A DNA stretch of 64,000 nt, from NCBI GenBank assembly GCA_963821325.1, contig CAWGDC010000001.1, positions 434,001 through 498,000 on the forward strand, in the 5' to 3' direction. The position numbers and the translations under genes were made by a program. The notes below the pieces were generated by a model. That model did not search any database and was not told where the DNA came from. It saw only the letters and a program-made list of their open reading frames with translations. Shown here piece by piece: positions 28,114 to 37,021 of the stretch (positions within the stretch are counted from its first letter, which is position 1; every line of letters begins with the position of its first letter). Source of the DNA: PALSA-555 sp963821325. Its GTDB lineage: Bacteria; Actinomycetota; Acidimicrobiia; IMCC26256; PALSA-555.

Positions 28114-28190
28114 CGGGCCGGTGCTCTGGAATAGCGGGACACCGCGGGGCGCTGCATGATGGAGCAGGTCGACAGCGAAAGGAGCGCGTC

Positions 28191-28637
28191 GTGACGGTGA
28201 AGGAGCTCGGTCACCTGGTCCTCTACGTCCGAGACCTCGAGCGCTCCGAGCGGTTCTACCGCGACGTCCTCGGCTGGCAGGAGATCAGCCGCCCGGCCAC
28301 CATGCCCGCGGCGGCGTTCTCGTCGGGTCGGACCCACCATGAGTTGCTCCTCATCGAAGTCGGGCCCGACGCGCAGCCCATCCCGTCCGGACGTCGCGTC
28401 GGCCTGTACCACTTCGGCCTCAAGGTCGGCGAGACCGACGACGAGCTCCGCGACGCGTTGGCACGCGTGCAAGAGGCCGGCGTCCACATCGTGGGCACCA
28501 GCGACCACACGGTCACCCACAGCCTCTACGTGCTCGATCCTGACGGCAACGAGGTCGAGCTCTACGTGGACATGCCTGGGCAGGACTGGGACGACCCCGC
28601 GACGGTGCTCGCCCCCGTCAAGCCGCTGCGCCTCTGA
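28191..28637 (+). CDS. VOC family protein (glyoxalase/dioxygenase-like)
   Basis: A 148-residue vicinal-oxygen-chelate protein beginning at GTG 28191 behind AAAGGAG. It shows LGHLVLYVRDLERSERFYRD (first metal histidine), THHELLLIEVG, LYHFGLKVGE (second histidine) and VLDPDGNEVELYVD (glutamate ligand), the pattern of catechol 2,3-dioxygenase-like or FosB-like proteins. Substrate unknown. It follows the ABC-F gene by 77 bases on the same strand. Confidence 0.82.
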   Translation: MTVKELGHLVLYVRDLERSERFYRDVLGWQEISRPATMPAAAFSSGRTHHELLLIEVGPDAQPIPSGRRVGLYHFGLKVGETDDELRDALARVQEAGVHIVGTSDHTVTHSLYVLDPDGNEVELYVDMPGQDWDDPATVLAPVKPLRL

Positions 28638-28654
28638 CGCGTCCGGTGCGGTCA

Positions 28655-29604
28655 TCAGCTGAGCGGATGCTGCTGGAAGAACGCCCAGATCATCGAGGAC
28701 GCCTGGACCTGCGACTGCGGACCGAGCACCCGGGTGATGCTGCGCGGCAGCGGCGGCCCGCCCGGCCACGTGTGACCCGCCCCGCTGATCGTGTACAGGG
28801 ACACGACCGCGCCTCCGGCGCACCCCGCGTACTCGGTCAGCTGCCCGCCCGGCCCGACAGCTTGCGTCGACGGCGTGGTCGAACAGGAATCCTGGGCGGC
28901 CCAGCGCTGCGCCGCGACGGGCACGCTGTAGGTCCAGTACGCCTGGCCATTGCCGTTGTACGGATCGACCGGGTCGGCGGTCCCATGGAACGAGACGACC
29001 GGCACCGGCCGCGTCGCGCGGCACGGGCTCGGCAGACGTAGGCCGCTGACGGGCGCGATGGCTGCGATGCGCGCGAGAGGTCACAGCCCAGCTGGCTGCT
29101 CAGCCGGGCGCCGCCCGAGAATCCGGTGGCGTAGACACGCCTCGTGTCGACGCAGTAGCGCTGCTCCAGGTAGGTGATCGCCTGGGCAATGAACAAGACG
29201 TCGTTCGCCGACCCGCTCGGCACGGCCTTTCCACCGAGCAGCGGGACACCCGGCACGTTCCAGTCGAAGCCCGACCCCGAGCGAATAGCGCCTTGCGGGT
29301 ACGCAACGATGAAGCTGTTCGCGTCCGCGGTCGCGTTCATGCCGCTGAACGCCTCTTGTTGCGTTGCGGACGATCCGCTGCCGTGCAAGTTCAAGACGAG
29401 CGGAACGGGACGCTTGCCCGTGTAGCCCGAGGGAGTGTGCACTACGACGGTGCGAGCGCGTCCCGACGCTCGGACGCCGAACGTCGTCGTACGCGACCCA
29501 CCGGACCCGGTGCACCCCGGAGTGCTGGCACCGGCAGCGCCGACGCCGGCGGCGCTGGCCGCCACACCGGCCGCGACGACAGCCGCCATGGTCAGACTGA
29601 TCAT
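28655..29604 (-). CDS. Secreted alpha/beta-hydrolase, LpqC/PHB-depolymerase-like esterase, with one frameshift
   Basis: An exported esterase of about 316 codons. Residues 1-30 form a signal peptide (MISLTMAAVVAAGVAASAAG, A-x-A site). The alpha/beta-hydrolase core has VPLVLNLHGSGSS (oxyanion HGxG), YATGFSGGARLSSQLGC (nucleophile in G-F-S-G-G), FHGTADPVDPYNG (acid residue) and GAGHTWPGG (catalytic histidine). The frame breaks near 29066, between CDLSR and IAAIAPVSGLRLP. The family includes secreted PHB depolymerases, feruloyl esterases and mycobacterial LpqC. The start ATG 29604 lies in a run of possible starts (GTG 29607). Confidence 0.8.
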
Positions 29605-29784
29605 CACGCCCCGAACGGTGCCGCCCCACCGCCGAAGCTCTCCCCCGGCGCTCGCACCCACGCGTGTGACCTCCTCAAGGCACCCGCTCGGACGTGAGCG
29701 CACCATCTCACGAATTCGAGACGAAGGCCCGTCGCCCCGGACCCACGTCGCGCCGGACGCGCCCATCCCAGTACGCTGTGTGAC

Positions 29785-29837
29785 GGCGATGGAGCTCGCC
29801 GCAACCGCCTCCCTGCGAGGCTGATGGCTCCTACCCG
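29785..29837 (+). promoter_or_regulatory. Fluoride riboswitch (crcB motif)
   Basis: The leader of the crcB operon matches the crcB-motif consensus. P1-side GGCGATGG (29785-29792) is followed by GCTCGCC, an AACCGCCTC segment, a GCGAGGC strand and CTGATGGCTCCTAC (29821-29834), the invariant CUGAUG...CUAC end. The loop and helix order match known fluoride riboswitches, which turn on fluoride exporters when F- rises. The switch lies 26 bases before the chosen crcB start, so it may control translation or termination. Confidence 0.88.
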
Positions 29838-29862
29838 ACCAAACACCGTGCGGGAGGACCAG

Positions 29863-30354
29863 ATGGACGCGGAGCTCCACGGATCGCCGCCGGCGGAGAC
29901 GTCGGCCGCGCCTCGGCCGTCCGTCCCGACCGACCGTGAGGGCCGGTTGCGGCATCGCCAGTGGGACTTGCTCGTCGCCGTCGGCGCGGGCGGCGCGCTC
30001 GGCACGTTGGGTCGCTACGAGTTGGGCCTCGCCATCCCGACACCCACGGGCAGCTTTCCGTGGGCCATCTTCATCGTCAACGTCACCGGCGCTCTCGTCT
30101 TGGGTTTCGCCGTGACCCTGGCCCTCGCCGGCATCGTCCCGAGTCGCTACGTACGGCCGGCCGTCGGCATCGGCTTCTGTGGCGGCCTGACCACGTTCTC
30201 AACCTGGATGGTGGACACCGTGAACCTCGGTAATGCGCACCATGCCGTGGCCGCCACGCTGAACGTCGTGGCAACGTTGACCACGGGACTGGTGGCGCTG
30301 TTCCTCGGCGTCGTGGCGGCACGACTCATCACGAGGCAAGGAGCCCGATCATGA
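29863..30354 (+). CDS. crcB: Fluoride channel CrcB/Fluc, first subunit
   Basis: A 163-residue membrane protein with four helices, one half of a dual-topology or heterodimeric fluoride channel. Motifs: VGAGGALGTLGRYELG in helix 1, FIVNVTGALVLG (conserved Asn) in helix 2, FCGGLTTFSTWMVD (the phenylalanine/threonine track around the central sodium) in helix 3. ATG 29863 has GGGAGG at good spacing; the upstream ATG at 29824 lies inside the riboswitch and is unlikely. The N-terminal 45 residues before helix 1 are longer than usual. Co-transcribed with the DUF190 gene and a second crcB. Confidence 0.93.
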   Translation: MDAELHGSPPAETSAAPRPSVPTDREGRLRHRQWDLLVAVGAGGALGTLGRYELGLAIPTPTGSFPWAIFIVNVTGALVLGFAVTLALAGIVPSRYVRPAVGIGFCGGLTTFSTWMVDTVNLGNAHHAVAATLNVVATLTTGLVALFLGVVAARLITRQGARS

Positions 30355-30686
30355 ACAGCGAAGGATCCGCCGAGCGACTCACGATCTTCGTCGGCGAAAC
30401 CGACCGGCACGCTCACATGCCCTTGTACACGGAGATCGTGCACCGTGCGCATGCAGCGGGGCTTGCCGGCGCGACGGTGCTTCGCGGGATCGAAGGCTTC
30501 GGTGCGTCCAACCACGTGCATACGGCCCGGATCCTGCGCCTCAGCGAGGACCTGCCCGTCATGATCGTGATCGTCGACACCCCCGAACGCCTCGACGCCT
30601 TCCTCCCTCAGCTCGACGATCTGATCAGCGAAGGACTCGTCATCCGCGAGCCCGTCGAGGTCGTCAAGTACGTGGGTCGCCCCTGA
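30351..30686 (+). CDS. DUF190 family protein (fluoride-operon partner)
   Basis: A small soluble protein of 111 residues that overlaps the first crcB (ATGA) and whose stop overlaps the start of the second crcB. It matches the DUF190 pattern: RLTIFVGETDRH at the start, HRAHAAGLAGATVLRGIEGF and SEDLPVMIVIVDTPERL, a ferredoxin-like or PII-like fold. DUF190 proteins are frequently encoded with crcB, but their biochemical role is not established; a ligand-sensing or regulatory role in fluoride export is a reasonable guess. Confidence 0.88.
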   Translation: MNSEGSAERLTIFVGETDRHAHMPLYTEIVHRAHAAGLAGATVLRGIEGFGASNHVHTARILRLSEDLPVMIVIVDTPERLDAFLPQLDDLISEGLVIREPVEVVKYVGRP

Positions 30687-31051
30687 TGCCCGCCCTCGTC
30701 GCCCTCGCCGGCGGCTTCGGCGCCGTCGCGCGGTTCGTCCTCGACGGGCTCATTCAGGACCGCACGGACAGCCCGCTGCCGCTCGGCACCTTCGTGATCA
30801 ACCTCACCGGCTCGTTCCTGCTCGGCGTGCTCTCGGGACTGGTCATCCACCACACGTTGAGTACCCATACCAAGCTGATCGCCGGCACCGGTTTCCTCGG
30901 CGGCTACACGACCTTCTCGACCTTCGCCTACGAGACCTTCCAGCTCGCCGAAGACCGCGCCCGAGGCTTGGCCACGCTCAACATGGCCCTCAGCGTCGCC
31001 GCCGGGCTCGCGGCCGCAACGATCGGCCTGCTCGTGACCGGCGGGCTGTGA
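30686..31051 (+). CDS. crcB: Fluoride channel CrcB/Fluc, second subunit
   Basis: A 121-residue four-helix membrane protein with LAGGFGAVARFVLDGL, TFVINLTGSFLLGVL and FLGGYTTFSTFAYE, the core of Fluc channels. When two crcB genes are adjacent they usually form a heterodimer, each copy fixed in opposite membrane orientation. This copy lacks the N-terminal extension of the first. Its start overlaps the DUF190 stop, so all three proteins of the riboswitch-controlled operon should be made together. Confidence 0.93.
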   Translation: MPALVALAGGFGAVARFVLDGLIQDRTDSPLPLGTFVINLTGSFLLGVLSGLVIHHTLSTHTKLIAGTGFLGGYTTFSTFAYETFQLAEDRARGLATLNMALSVAAGLAAATIGLLVTGGL

Positions 31052-31143
31052 TCGGTACGTCAGCCGGCATCCGTCGCGTCGTGTCGCCGCATGCCCCCGG
31101 ACTCCCCCTGGCGCCATGACCACCACCCGAGCAGCGTCGATCC

Positions 31144-31836
31144 ATGGGTGATCCCGACGCTGAGGAACGAGGCGCGGTGCAGCAGCTAGTCCGCGACCGG
31201 CTCGCCCGTCTCACCCGTGATGGTGTCACGACCGCCCGCCTCGACGGCAGCGTCCACCAGCTGTTCCCGGTCGCGCCGAACGCGAGGGAAGGCGCCGCGC
31301 TCCGCGACTGCGTGATCCAACTCCGAGCCGTCAAAACCGTTGAGGTGGGTCTCGGCTACGGCATCTCCGCCCTGTACATCTTCGACGGCCTGCTCAGCGG
31401 CGCCCGGGTCGCACCTCGCCATGTCGTCATCGACCCTCACCAGCGGACCAGGTTCGCCGACTGCGGGCTACAGCACCTCGACGATGCCGGCGTGCTGTCC
31501 ATGGTTGACCACTACCGCGACGAATCGCAGATCGTCCTGCCGCGTCTGCTGCGAGAAGAGCGGGCCTTCGACCTCGCGTTTGTGGACGGCAACCACCGTT
31601 TCGACGGTGTCTTCCTCGACCTCGTCTACCTCGGACGGCTCGTCCAGCCGCAGGGAATCATCTTCCTCGACGACTATCAGCTGCCCGCGGTGCGGCGTGC
31701 GGCGGCGTTCTTCGTGACGAATCTCGGCTGGACGCTGGAAGAGACGTCCCGCACGGACCAGCATCACGGGTGGGCAGTACTTCGAACAGCGCTCGGGCCA
31801 GATGCTCGCGCCTTCGACGACTTCGTCGAGTTCTAG
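31144..31836 (+). CDS. Class I SAM-dependent methyltransferase (O-methyltransferase-like)
   Basis: A 230-residue protein with a Rossmann-type methyltransferase core: motif I TVEVGLGYGISALYIF (SAM-binding glycine loop), acidic end of beta 2 at HVVIDPHQ, motif around DLAFVDGNHRFDGVFLDL, and FLDDYQLPAVRRAAAFF. The F-V-D-G-x-H segment is typical of the class I family 24 proteins that methylate small molecules or sugars. Start ATG 31144. It stands alone between the fluoride operon (93 bases upstream) and the convergent nrdJ. Substrate unknown. Confidence 0.75.
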   Translation: MGDPDAEERGAVQQLVRDRLARLTRDGVTTARLDGSVHQLFPVAPNAREGAALRDCVIQLRAVKTVEVGLGYGISALYIFDGLLSGARVAPRHVVIDPHQRTRFADCGLQHLDDAGVLSMVDHYRDESQIVLPRLLREERAFDLAFVDGNHRFDGVFLDLVYLGRLVQPQGIIFLDDYQLPAVRRAAAFFVTNLGWTLEETSRTDQHHGWAVLRTALGPDARAFDDFVEF

Positions 31837-31847
31837 TGACCATCGCC

Positions 31848-31872
31848 GAGCCTGAGCGCGTCCCTCAGGCTC
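31848..31872. terminator. Bidirectional hairpin between methyltransferase and nrdJ
   Basis: GAGCCTGAG (31848-31856) and CTCAGGCTC (31864-31872) form a perfect 9-bp stem with a 7-base loop, in the 39-base gap between two convergent genes. It can serve either strand. Confidence 0.7.
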
Positions 31873-31875
31873 CGA

Positions 31876-34800
31876 TCAAGAGCAGCCGCTCGTCGCGCCG
31901 CAGCTCGGACAGGCATGGCACGAACCGGCGCGCTGCATGATGTCGCCGCACACGTAGCAAAGAACCACCTCGACATCACGTCCCGTCGGGTTCACCGTCC
32001 CGGTCTCGACCGGTGCCGCGGTGAGGGCGGCCGACGGTGCCCGATCCTCCGGCGGCAGCACGTCGAAGCCGCCCTGGCTGGGCGTCGCGGCCTCCTCCAC
32101 CCCGGGCAGCGTCGGCTGGAGGCGCTCGGACACCGTGAAGATCCCGAGGTCGGCGCGCTCGTCGACGGACAGGTACTCGACAGCAAGGCGCCGGAAGATG
32201 TAGTCGACGAGGCTCGTCGCGATCCGGATCTCGGGGTCGTCGGTGATACCAGCGGGCTCGAACCGCATGTTGGTGAACATCTCGACGAACGCGCGGAGCG
32301 GGACGCCGTACTGCAAGCCGTGGCTCACCGAGATCGCGAAGGCATCCATGATCCCCGCCAGGGTCGAGCCCTGCTTGGCGACCTTCAGGAACACCTCGCC
32401 GGGGCGGCCGTCCTCGAACTCGCCCACCGTCGCGTAGCCGTGGCAGTCCGCGACCCGGAACGAGAACGTCTTCGAGGTGCGGGTGCGGGGCAGCTTCTGA
32501 CGTACCGGGCTCTGCACGATGACGTGCTCGACGACCCGCTCCACCTGCTGGGCGAGCGCGCTCGACGCGCCGCCTTCCTCGGCGGCACCTTCCTTCTTCT
32601 GGGTCGCGAGGGGCTGGCCGACCTTGCAGTTGTCCCGGTAGAGGGCGATGGCCTTGATGCCGAGCTTCCACGAATCGAGGTAGAGCTGCTCGACCTCCTC
32701 GACCGTGGCGGACTCGGGCATGTTCGCCGTCTTCGAGATCGCACCGCTGATGAACGGCTGCACCGCCGCCATCATCTTCACGTGACCCATGTAGTGGATC
32801 GTGTTGTCACCCATCGAGCAGGCGAAGACCGGGAGATGCTCGGCCTTGAAGCGGGGCGCCCCGATGATCGTCTTGTGCTCGTCGATGTGACCGATGATCG
32901 CCGCCGCCTCGTCGTCGGAGTAGCCGAGCTTGGCGAGAGCGCGAGGCACCGTCTGGTTGACGATGAACATCGTGCCGCCGCCGACCAGCTTCTTCGCCTT
33001 CGTCAGCGCGAGATCGGGCTCGATCCCGGTCGTGTCGCAGTCGAGCGCGAGACCGATCGTCCCCGTCGGCGCGATGACAACCGCCTGGGAGTTCCTGACA
33101 CCGTGCGCCTCGGCAACCTCGACGGCGTCGTCCCACGCCCGTTGCGCCGCGCTGAGCAGATCGATCGGCACGCTGTCCTCGTCGATCTTGGCGACCTCGG
33201 CGCGGTGCATCCGCAGCACCTCGACCATCGGCTCGGCGTTCTCGGCGAAGCCGGCGAAGGGACCCATGCGGCGGGCCGTGCGGGCGCTCGTGGCGTAGGC
33301 GTGCCCGGTCATGAGCGCGGTGATCGTCCCCGCCCACGCGCGGCCCTCCGGTGAGTCGTACGGGAGACCCTGGGCCATCAGCAGCGCGCCGAGGTTCGCG
33401 TAGCCGAGGCCGAGCTGGCGGAACCGACGCGTCGTCTCGGCGATCTTGTCCGTCGGGTAGTCGGCGTTGCCCACGATGATCTCCTGGGCGGTGAACACCA
33501 CCTCGACCGTCTGGCGGAACGCCTCGACGTCGAACGTGCCCTCGTCGTCGAGGTACTTCAGCAGGTTGATGCTCGCGAGGTTGCAGGCCGAATTGTCCAA
33601 CGACATGTATTCTGAGCAGTTCCGCACAATTGTCCCATTTACTACGTAGCTGTGGTTCCGTGGCTCGCAGAGGTTGTACGTGAGCTCGACGCCGTCGTCG
33701 CAACGCTCGACGAGGCGAACGGCATCGTGCCGGACGGAACAGCGGTGCCCGGCGATGCATCGAGCGAGCTTCGTCGACTTCGACGGGATAGCGAACCCGA
33801 TCACGTCGGCGAATCGCGGGATCGATTCGCCGGTGATGCGCAGGTCGAACATCGGCCCCGACACATAGTCGACCTGGGACCCGTCCTTACGTTCGTAGGT
33901 GAACGTCGACCGTGACCGGTTCGGCATCTCGTAGATCCGCGAGAAGATCCCGAACGTCGTCAAGAGCCGCTGCACGCCTCGCAGCAGCTCATCGGACGCC
34001 GACCCGAGCCCGACGTAGTGGCAGGTCCGCCCGTCGTAGACGCAGCCGTCCGCGTCGAACAGGCCCTGCAGGAAGGCGGCAACGACCTCGGTCGGTGCCT
34101 GGTAGATCGCGTGCGGCACCGTCTTCCCGCTGGCGCGCTCTCGGCTAACGCCGAGGGCTCCGAGGACGTCCCGGATCGCCCGCCGTCCGGCGCGCAACTG
34201 GACTGTGCCGTTGGCCTGCCGCGAGGGCTTCGCGAGCGTTCCGGTGATCGACGCCAGAAATTCGCGGTGTGCAGGAAGGACGTGCTCCTGCTCCTCGTCG
34301 CCGCCGTAGACGGTGACCGCGATGGCATCGGTGAGACAGCCGTCGCCGACGAGCCAGCCGAGGTAGTGCCCAAGCTCGGGGCTCCACTTCTCGGGGAGGC
34401 GCATGCCGCGTCGCTCGCGCAGGTCTCCGGCCAACGCCGGCCTCGAGCGCCGCGGACGGGAGCCGCCAGTCCGCGCTCGTGGCGGGTGCGGGGAGGTCGA
34501 GCACCTTGACCCGGTCGTCCGGGGTCAGCTCGGATGCGGCGACGTAGCCGCGGTTCGTGGTGAAGAGGGCGTGGTTGGGCGTGCAGCGCAGCTGCATCCC
34601 GTTCGAAAAGGTGAGCTTCACGATCTCGTTCATGCCGCGTGAGCATGACGGCGTCCGGGCGTGTCACCTCGACCCGTTGCGCCGGCGCGGTCGGGCTCGT
34701 GACGTCGTGCGTGTAGACGCCGACCACGTCGCCCTCTTGGGCCAGCTCGGACAAGCTCACCAAACCGCAGGAGCCCCCGGTCGGTGTGGACGAACTCGCT

Positions 34801-35892
34801 CGCGGGAAAGCAGGGGTTGCTGGCGGTGATGCGGCCCGAGTTGGGGACGGTGTGCCAGCGGTTGATCGTGGTGTCGTACTGCATGCCCGGGTCGGCGCAC
34901 TCCCAGGCAGCCTCGGCGATCTGGCGCATGAGGTCACGGGCCGGCACGGTGCGGAGGACCTCGCCGGTCGTGACCGCGAGGAGGTCCCAGTCGCGGTCCT
35001 CTTCCACGGCGCGCATGAACTCGTCAGTGACGCGGACCGAGTTGTTGGCGTTCTGGTACTGGACGGAGTGCGAGTCGAGGCCGTCGAGGTCCATGTCGAA
35101 CCCGGCGTCGCGCAGGGCCCGCGCCTTGCGCTCCTCCCGCGCCTTGCACCAGACGAACTCTTCGATGTCGGGGTGGTCGACGTTGAGCACGACCATCTTC
35201 GCGGCGCGGCGGGTCTTGCCGCCCGACTTGATCGTCCCGGCGGACGCGTCGGCGCCGCGCATGAAGCTCACCGGGCCGCTGGCCGTGCCGCCACCGGCGA
35301 GGTTCTCCTGGGACGACCGGATCGTCGACAGGTTGATCCCGGACCCCGAGCCGCCCTTGAAGATGATGCCTTCCTCGCGGTACCAGTTGAGGATCCCGTC
35401 CATCGTGTCCTCGACGGACAGGATGAAGCACGCCGAGCCCTGGTTCGGGACGCCCTCGACGCCGATGTTGAACCAGACCGGGCTGTTGAACGCGGCGCGC
35501 TGGTGCACGAGGATGTACTTCAGCTCGTTGCGGAACGCCGCGCCTTCCTGCTCGTCGACGAAGTAGCCGTCGCGCACGCCCCACGCGGTGATGGTGTCGA
35601 CGATGCGGTCGAGCACCTGGCGGAGGGACTGCTCACGGTCCGGGGTGCCGAGGGTGCCCCGGAAGTACTTCTGGGCGACGATGTTCGTGGCGTTCTGCGA
35701 CCAGCTGACCGGGAACTCGACGTCGGGCTGGAAGAAGGCGTCGGTGCCGTCCTTGTAGTTCGGGATCCGGGCGTCGCGGCGCTCCCACCCCACGGTGTCG
35801 TAGGGGTGCTCCCCGGGTCGGGTGAAGTACCGGCGGATCCCGATCCCGATCTGCTCCGGCGCGATGGCCATGCCGCTGACCTCCCCCTCCAT
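31876..35892 (-). CDS. nrdJ: Vitamin B12-dependent (class II) ribonucleotide reductase, interrupted by an intein
   Basis: Reduces ribonucleotides to deoxyribonucleotides using adenosylcobalamin. The host protein is about 940 residues: an N-extein of 360 (NSPVWFNIGV, GGSGSGINLSTIRS, SVQYQNANNSVRVTDEFM) and a C-extein of 580 starting CSEYMSLDNSACNLASINL. The joint reconstitutes N-P-C-S-E, the N-x-C-x-E active site, so the intein lies just before the catalytic thiyl-radical cysteine. The C-terminus is cysteine-rich (CYVCGD...CHACPSCGATSGC), resembling the redox tail or zinc ribbon of NrdJ. Start ATG 35892; MAIAPEQ at 35871 is an alternative. Three one-base shifts fall inside the intein, none in the exteins. 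The gene is adjacent to nrdR, its likely repressor. Confidence 0.92.
33619..34812 (-). mobile_element. Intein with LAGLIDADG endonuclease in NrdJ
   Basis: A 1194-base (nominally 398-residue) in-frame insertion from Cys1 (codon 34812-34810) to the terminal Asn (33621-33619), followed by Cys+1. Block A is CFPASEFVHTDRGLLRFGEL, block B is LRCTPNHALF, and the two endonuclease motifs are LGWLVGDGCL and LQGLFDADGCV. Block F/G reads NHSYVVNGTIVRN; the residue before Asn is Arg rather than the usual His. Frames change near 34763, 34640 and 34440, all in the N-terminal third, with no net change. These are either read errors or decay; decay would also destroy the host enzyme. Confidence 0.9.
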
Positions 35893-35920
35893 GTCTGTGG
35901 CGTTCCAGAGGGCTCACCCA

Positions 35921-35936
35921 CCACTATATGTTGTGG
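35921..35936 (-). promoter_or_regulatory. NrdR box in the nrdJ leader
   Basis: The 16-mer CCACAACATATAGTGG (minus strand) agrees with the NrdR box consensus ACACWATATATWGTGT at 13 of 16 positions. It lies about 30 bases upstream of the nrdJ ATG and just downstream of the predicted promoter. NrdR boxes usually come in pairs; the second site here is weak (around 35964-35979, overlapping the -10). Confidence 0.6.
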
Positions 35937-35969
35937 TCTGGGTTCCCCTGGGCACGAGATGCAGGGTGA

Positions 35970-35998
35970 ATTACAGCACTGCAACTCGTTGGCGTCAA
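35970..35998 (-). promoter_or_regulatory. nrdJ: Predicted nrdJ promoter
   Basis: On the minus strand TTGACG (35998-35993) and TGTAAT (35975-35970) are separated by exactly 17 bases, directed at nrdJ. The NrdR box lies in the transcribed leader about 33 bases further on. Confidence 0.55.
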
Positions 35999-36017
35999 CC
36001 GCCGATTGTCGTCCCGG

Positions 36018-36503
36018 TCAGCGCCCGATGCGGGTCCGAGCCCGTTTGGGCTCGGTGGTCTTGCGGAGCTCGACGGCGGCCCGCTCGAAGTCCGCCGGGG
36101 ACTCGAAGCCCTGGTAGACGGACGCGAACCGCAGGTACGAGACGGGGTCGAGGGCTCGGAGGCGCTCCAGGACGGCGAGGCCGAGGCGCTCGCTGCCCAC
36201 CTCGGCGCCGGCGGCGCGCCCCTCCTCCTCGATGTCGGCGGCGAGGGCCTCGACGGCTCGAGGGTCGACGGGGCTGCCGGCGACGGCGCGCTCGATCCCC
36301 CGCTCGAGCTTGCGGCGCTCGAAGGGCTCGCGTTGGCCCGACCGCTTGATGACCATGAGGGGCAGCTCGACGACGCGCTCCTGGGTCGTGAACCGTCGAC
36401 CGCAGGCCAGACATTCTCGGCGGCGGCGCACGGCCGATCCGTCGTCCCCGGGCCGGGAGTCGACGACCTTGTCGTCGTCGGCCTGGCAGAAGGGGCAGCG
36501 CAT
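36018..36503 (-). CDS. nrdR: Transcriptional repressor NrdR
   Basis: Zinc-ribbon and ATP-cone regulator of ribonucleotide reductase genes, 161 residues, typical family length. The N-terminus MRCPFCQADDDKVVDSRP and RRRRECLACGRRFTT form the four-cysteine zinc ribbon that binds NrdR boxes. Residues about 46-136 are the ATP-cone (VIKRSGQREPFERRKLERGI) that senses ATP/dATP. ATG 36503 gives the standard MRCPFC start. It lies between nrdJ and the LysM gene, all on the minus strand, and a NrdR box precedes nrdJ. The same nrdR / LysM protein / lexA order occurs in Mycobacterium (Rv2718c-Rv2720). Confidence 0.96.
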   Translation of the reverse strand: MRCPFCQADDDKVVDSRPGDDGSAVRRRRECLACGRRFTTQERVVELPLMVIKRSGQREPFERRKLERGIERAVAGSPVDPRAVEALAADIEEEGRAAGAEVGSERLGLAVLERLRALDPVSYLRFASVYQGFESPADFERAAVELRKTTEPKRARTRIGR

Positions 36504-36553
36504 GCCGTCACGGTAACTCCACCGCCCGGAGGACGGCACTGAGGCTCAGCGGA

Positions 36554-36970
36554 TCAGGCGGGGCCGCGCAGGGTCTCGCCGGGAAGCAGGGGCCGGGAGC
36601 CGTTGAGGGCGACGAGCTCGTCGACGACGGGTCGGGGGTCGGCGCCCGGGTCGATGCGCTCGGCGATGGCCCAGAGCGTGTCGCCGGGTCGGACGACGAT
36701 GGTGCGTGCCGAGATGAGGGTCGGGCTGCGCCCGGGAGCTCCGAGGGGAGAGCCCCCGAGCGCCGCGCCCGCCTGCCCCGCCACGACCACGGTCCCCAGT
36801 GCCAGCGCCGCGAGGACGACGCGCCGGCGTCGGAAGACCGTGGGGGATGTCCGGCGAGCGCGTGGGGTGGCAGCACGCGCCCCGCGCTGGTCGGCTCGGG
36901 TGAGCGCCAGCGGGGAGCCGGGGGTAGTCGTGGCGGTGGCCATATCTGCTCGAGTCGTCGGGTGGGTCAT
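36554..36970 (-). CDS. LysM-domain membrane protein, ChiZ/DivS/YneA-like SOS cell-division inhibitor candidate
   Basis: A 138-residue protein with a basic cytoplasmic N-terminus, one transmembrane helix (about residues 51-72, VVLAALALGTVVVAGQAGAA) and a LysM peptidoglycan-binding module (TIVVRPGDTLWAIAERIDPG to NGSRPLLPGETL). It is divergent from lexA, with four LexA boxes between them, exactly the position of ChiZ (Rv2719c) in M. tuberculosis, DivS in Corynebacterium and YneA in Bacillus, which block division during DNA damage. Sequence similarity outside LysM is low, so the role rests mainly on architecture and context. ATG 36970; ATG 36943 is an alternative with a better purine-rich upstream sequence. 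Confidence 0.82.
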   Translation of the reverse strand: MTHPTTRADMATATTTPGSPLALTRADQRGARAATPRARRTSPTVFRRRRVVLAALALGTVVVAGQAGAALGGSPLGAPGRSPTLISARTIVVRPGDTLWAIAERIDPGADPRPVVDELVALNGSRPLLPGETLRGPA

Positions 36971-37021
36971 CGCCGGCACCACACCACGGGGGTGTGACAC
37001 CGGCCCGGTCCAGGCGGTGAC

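Noticed and set aside
29824..29862. Earlier ATG for the first crcB at 29824
   Set aside because: This ATG is part of the invariant CTGATG of the fluoride riboswitch. ATG 29863 has a good ribosome-binding site.
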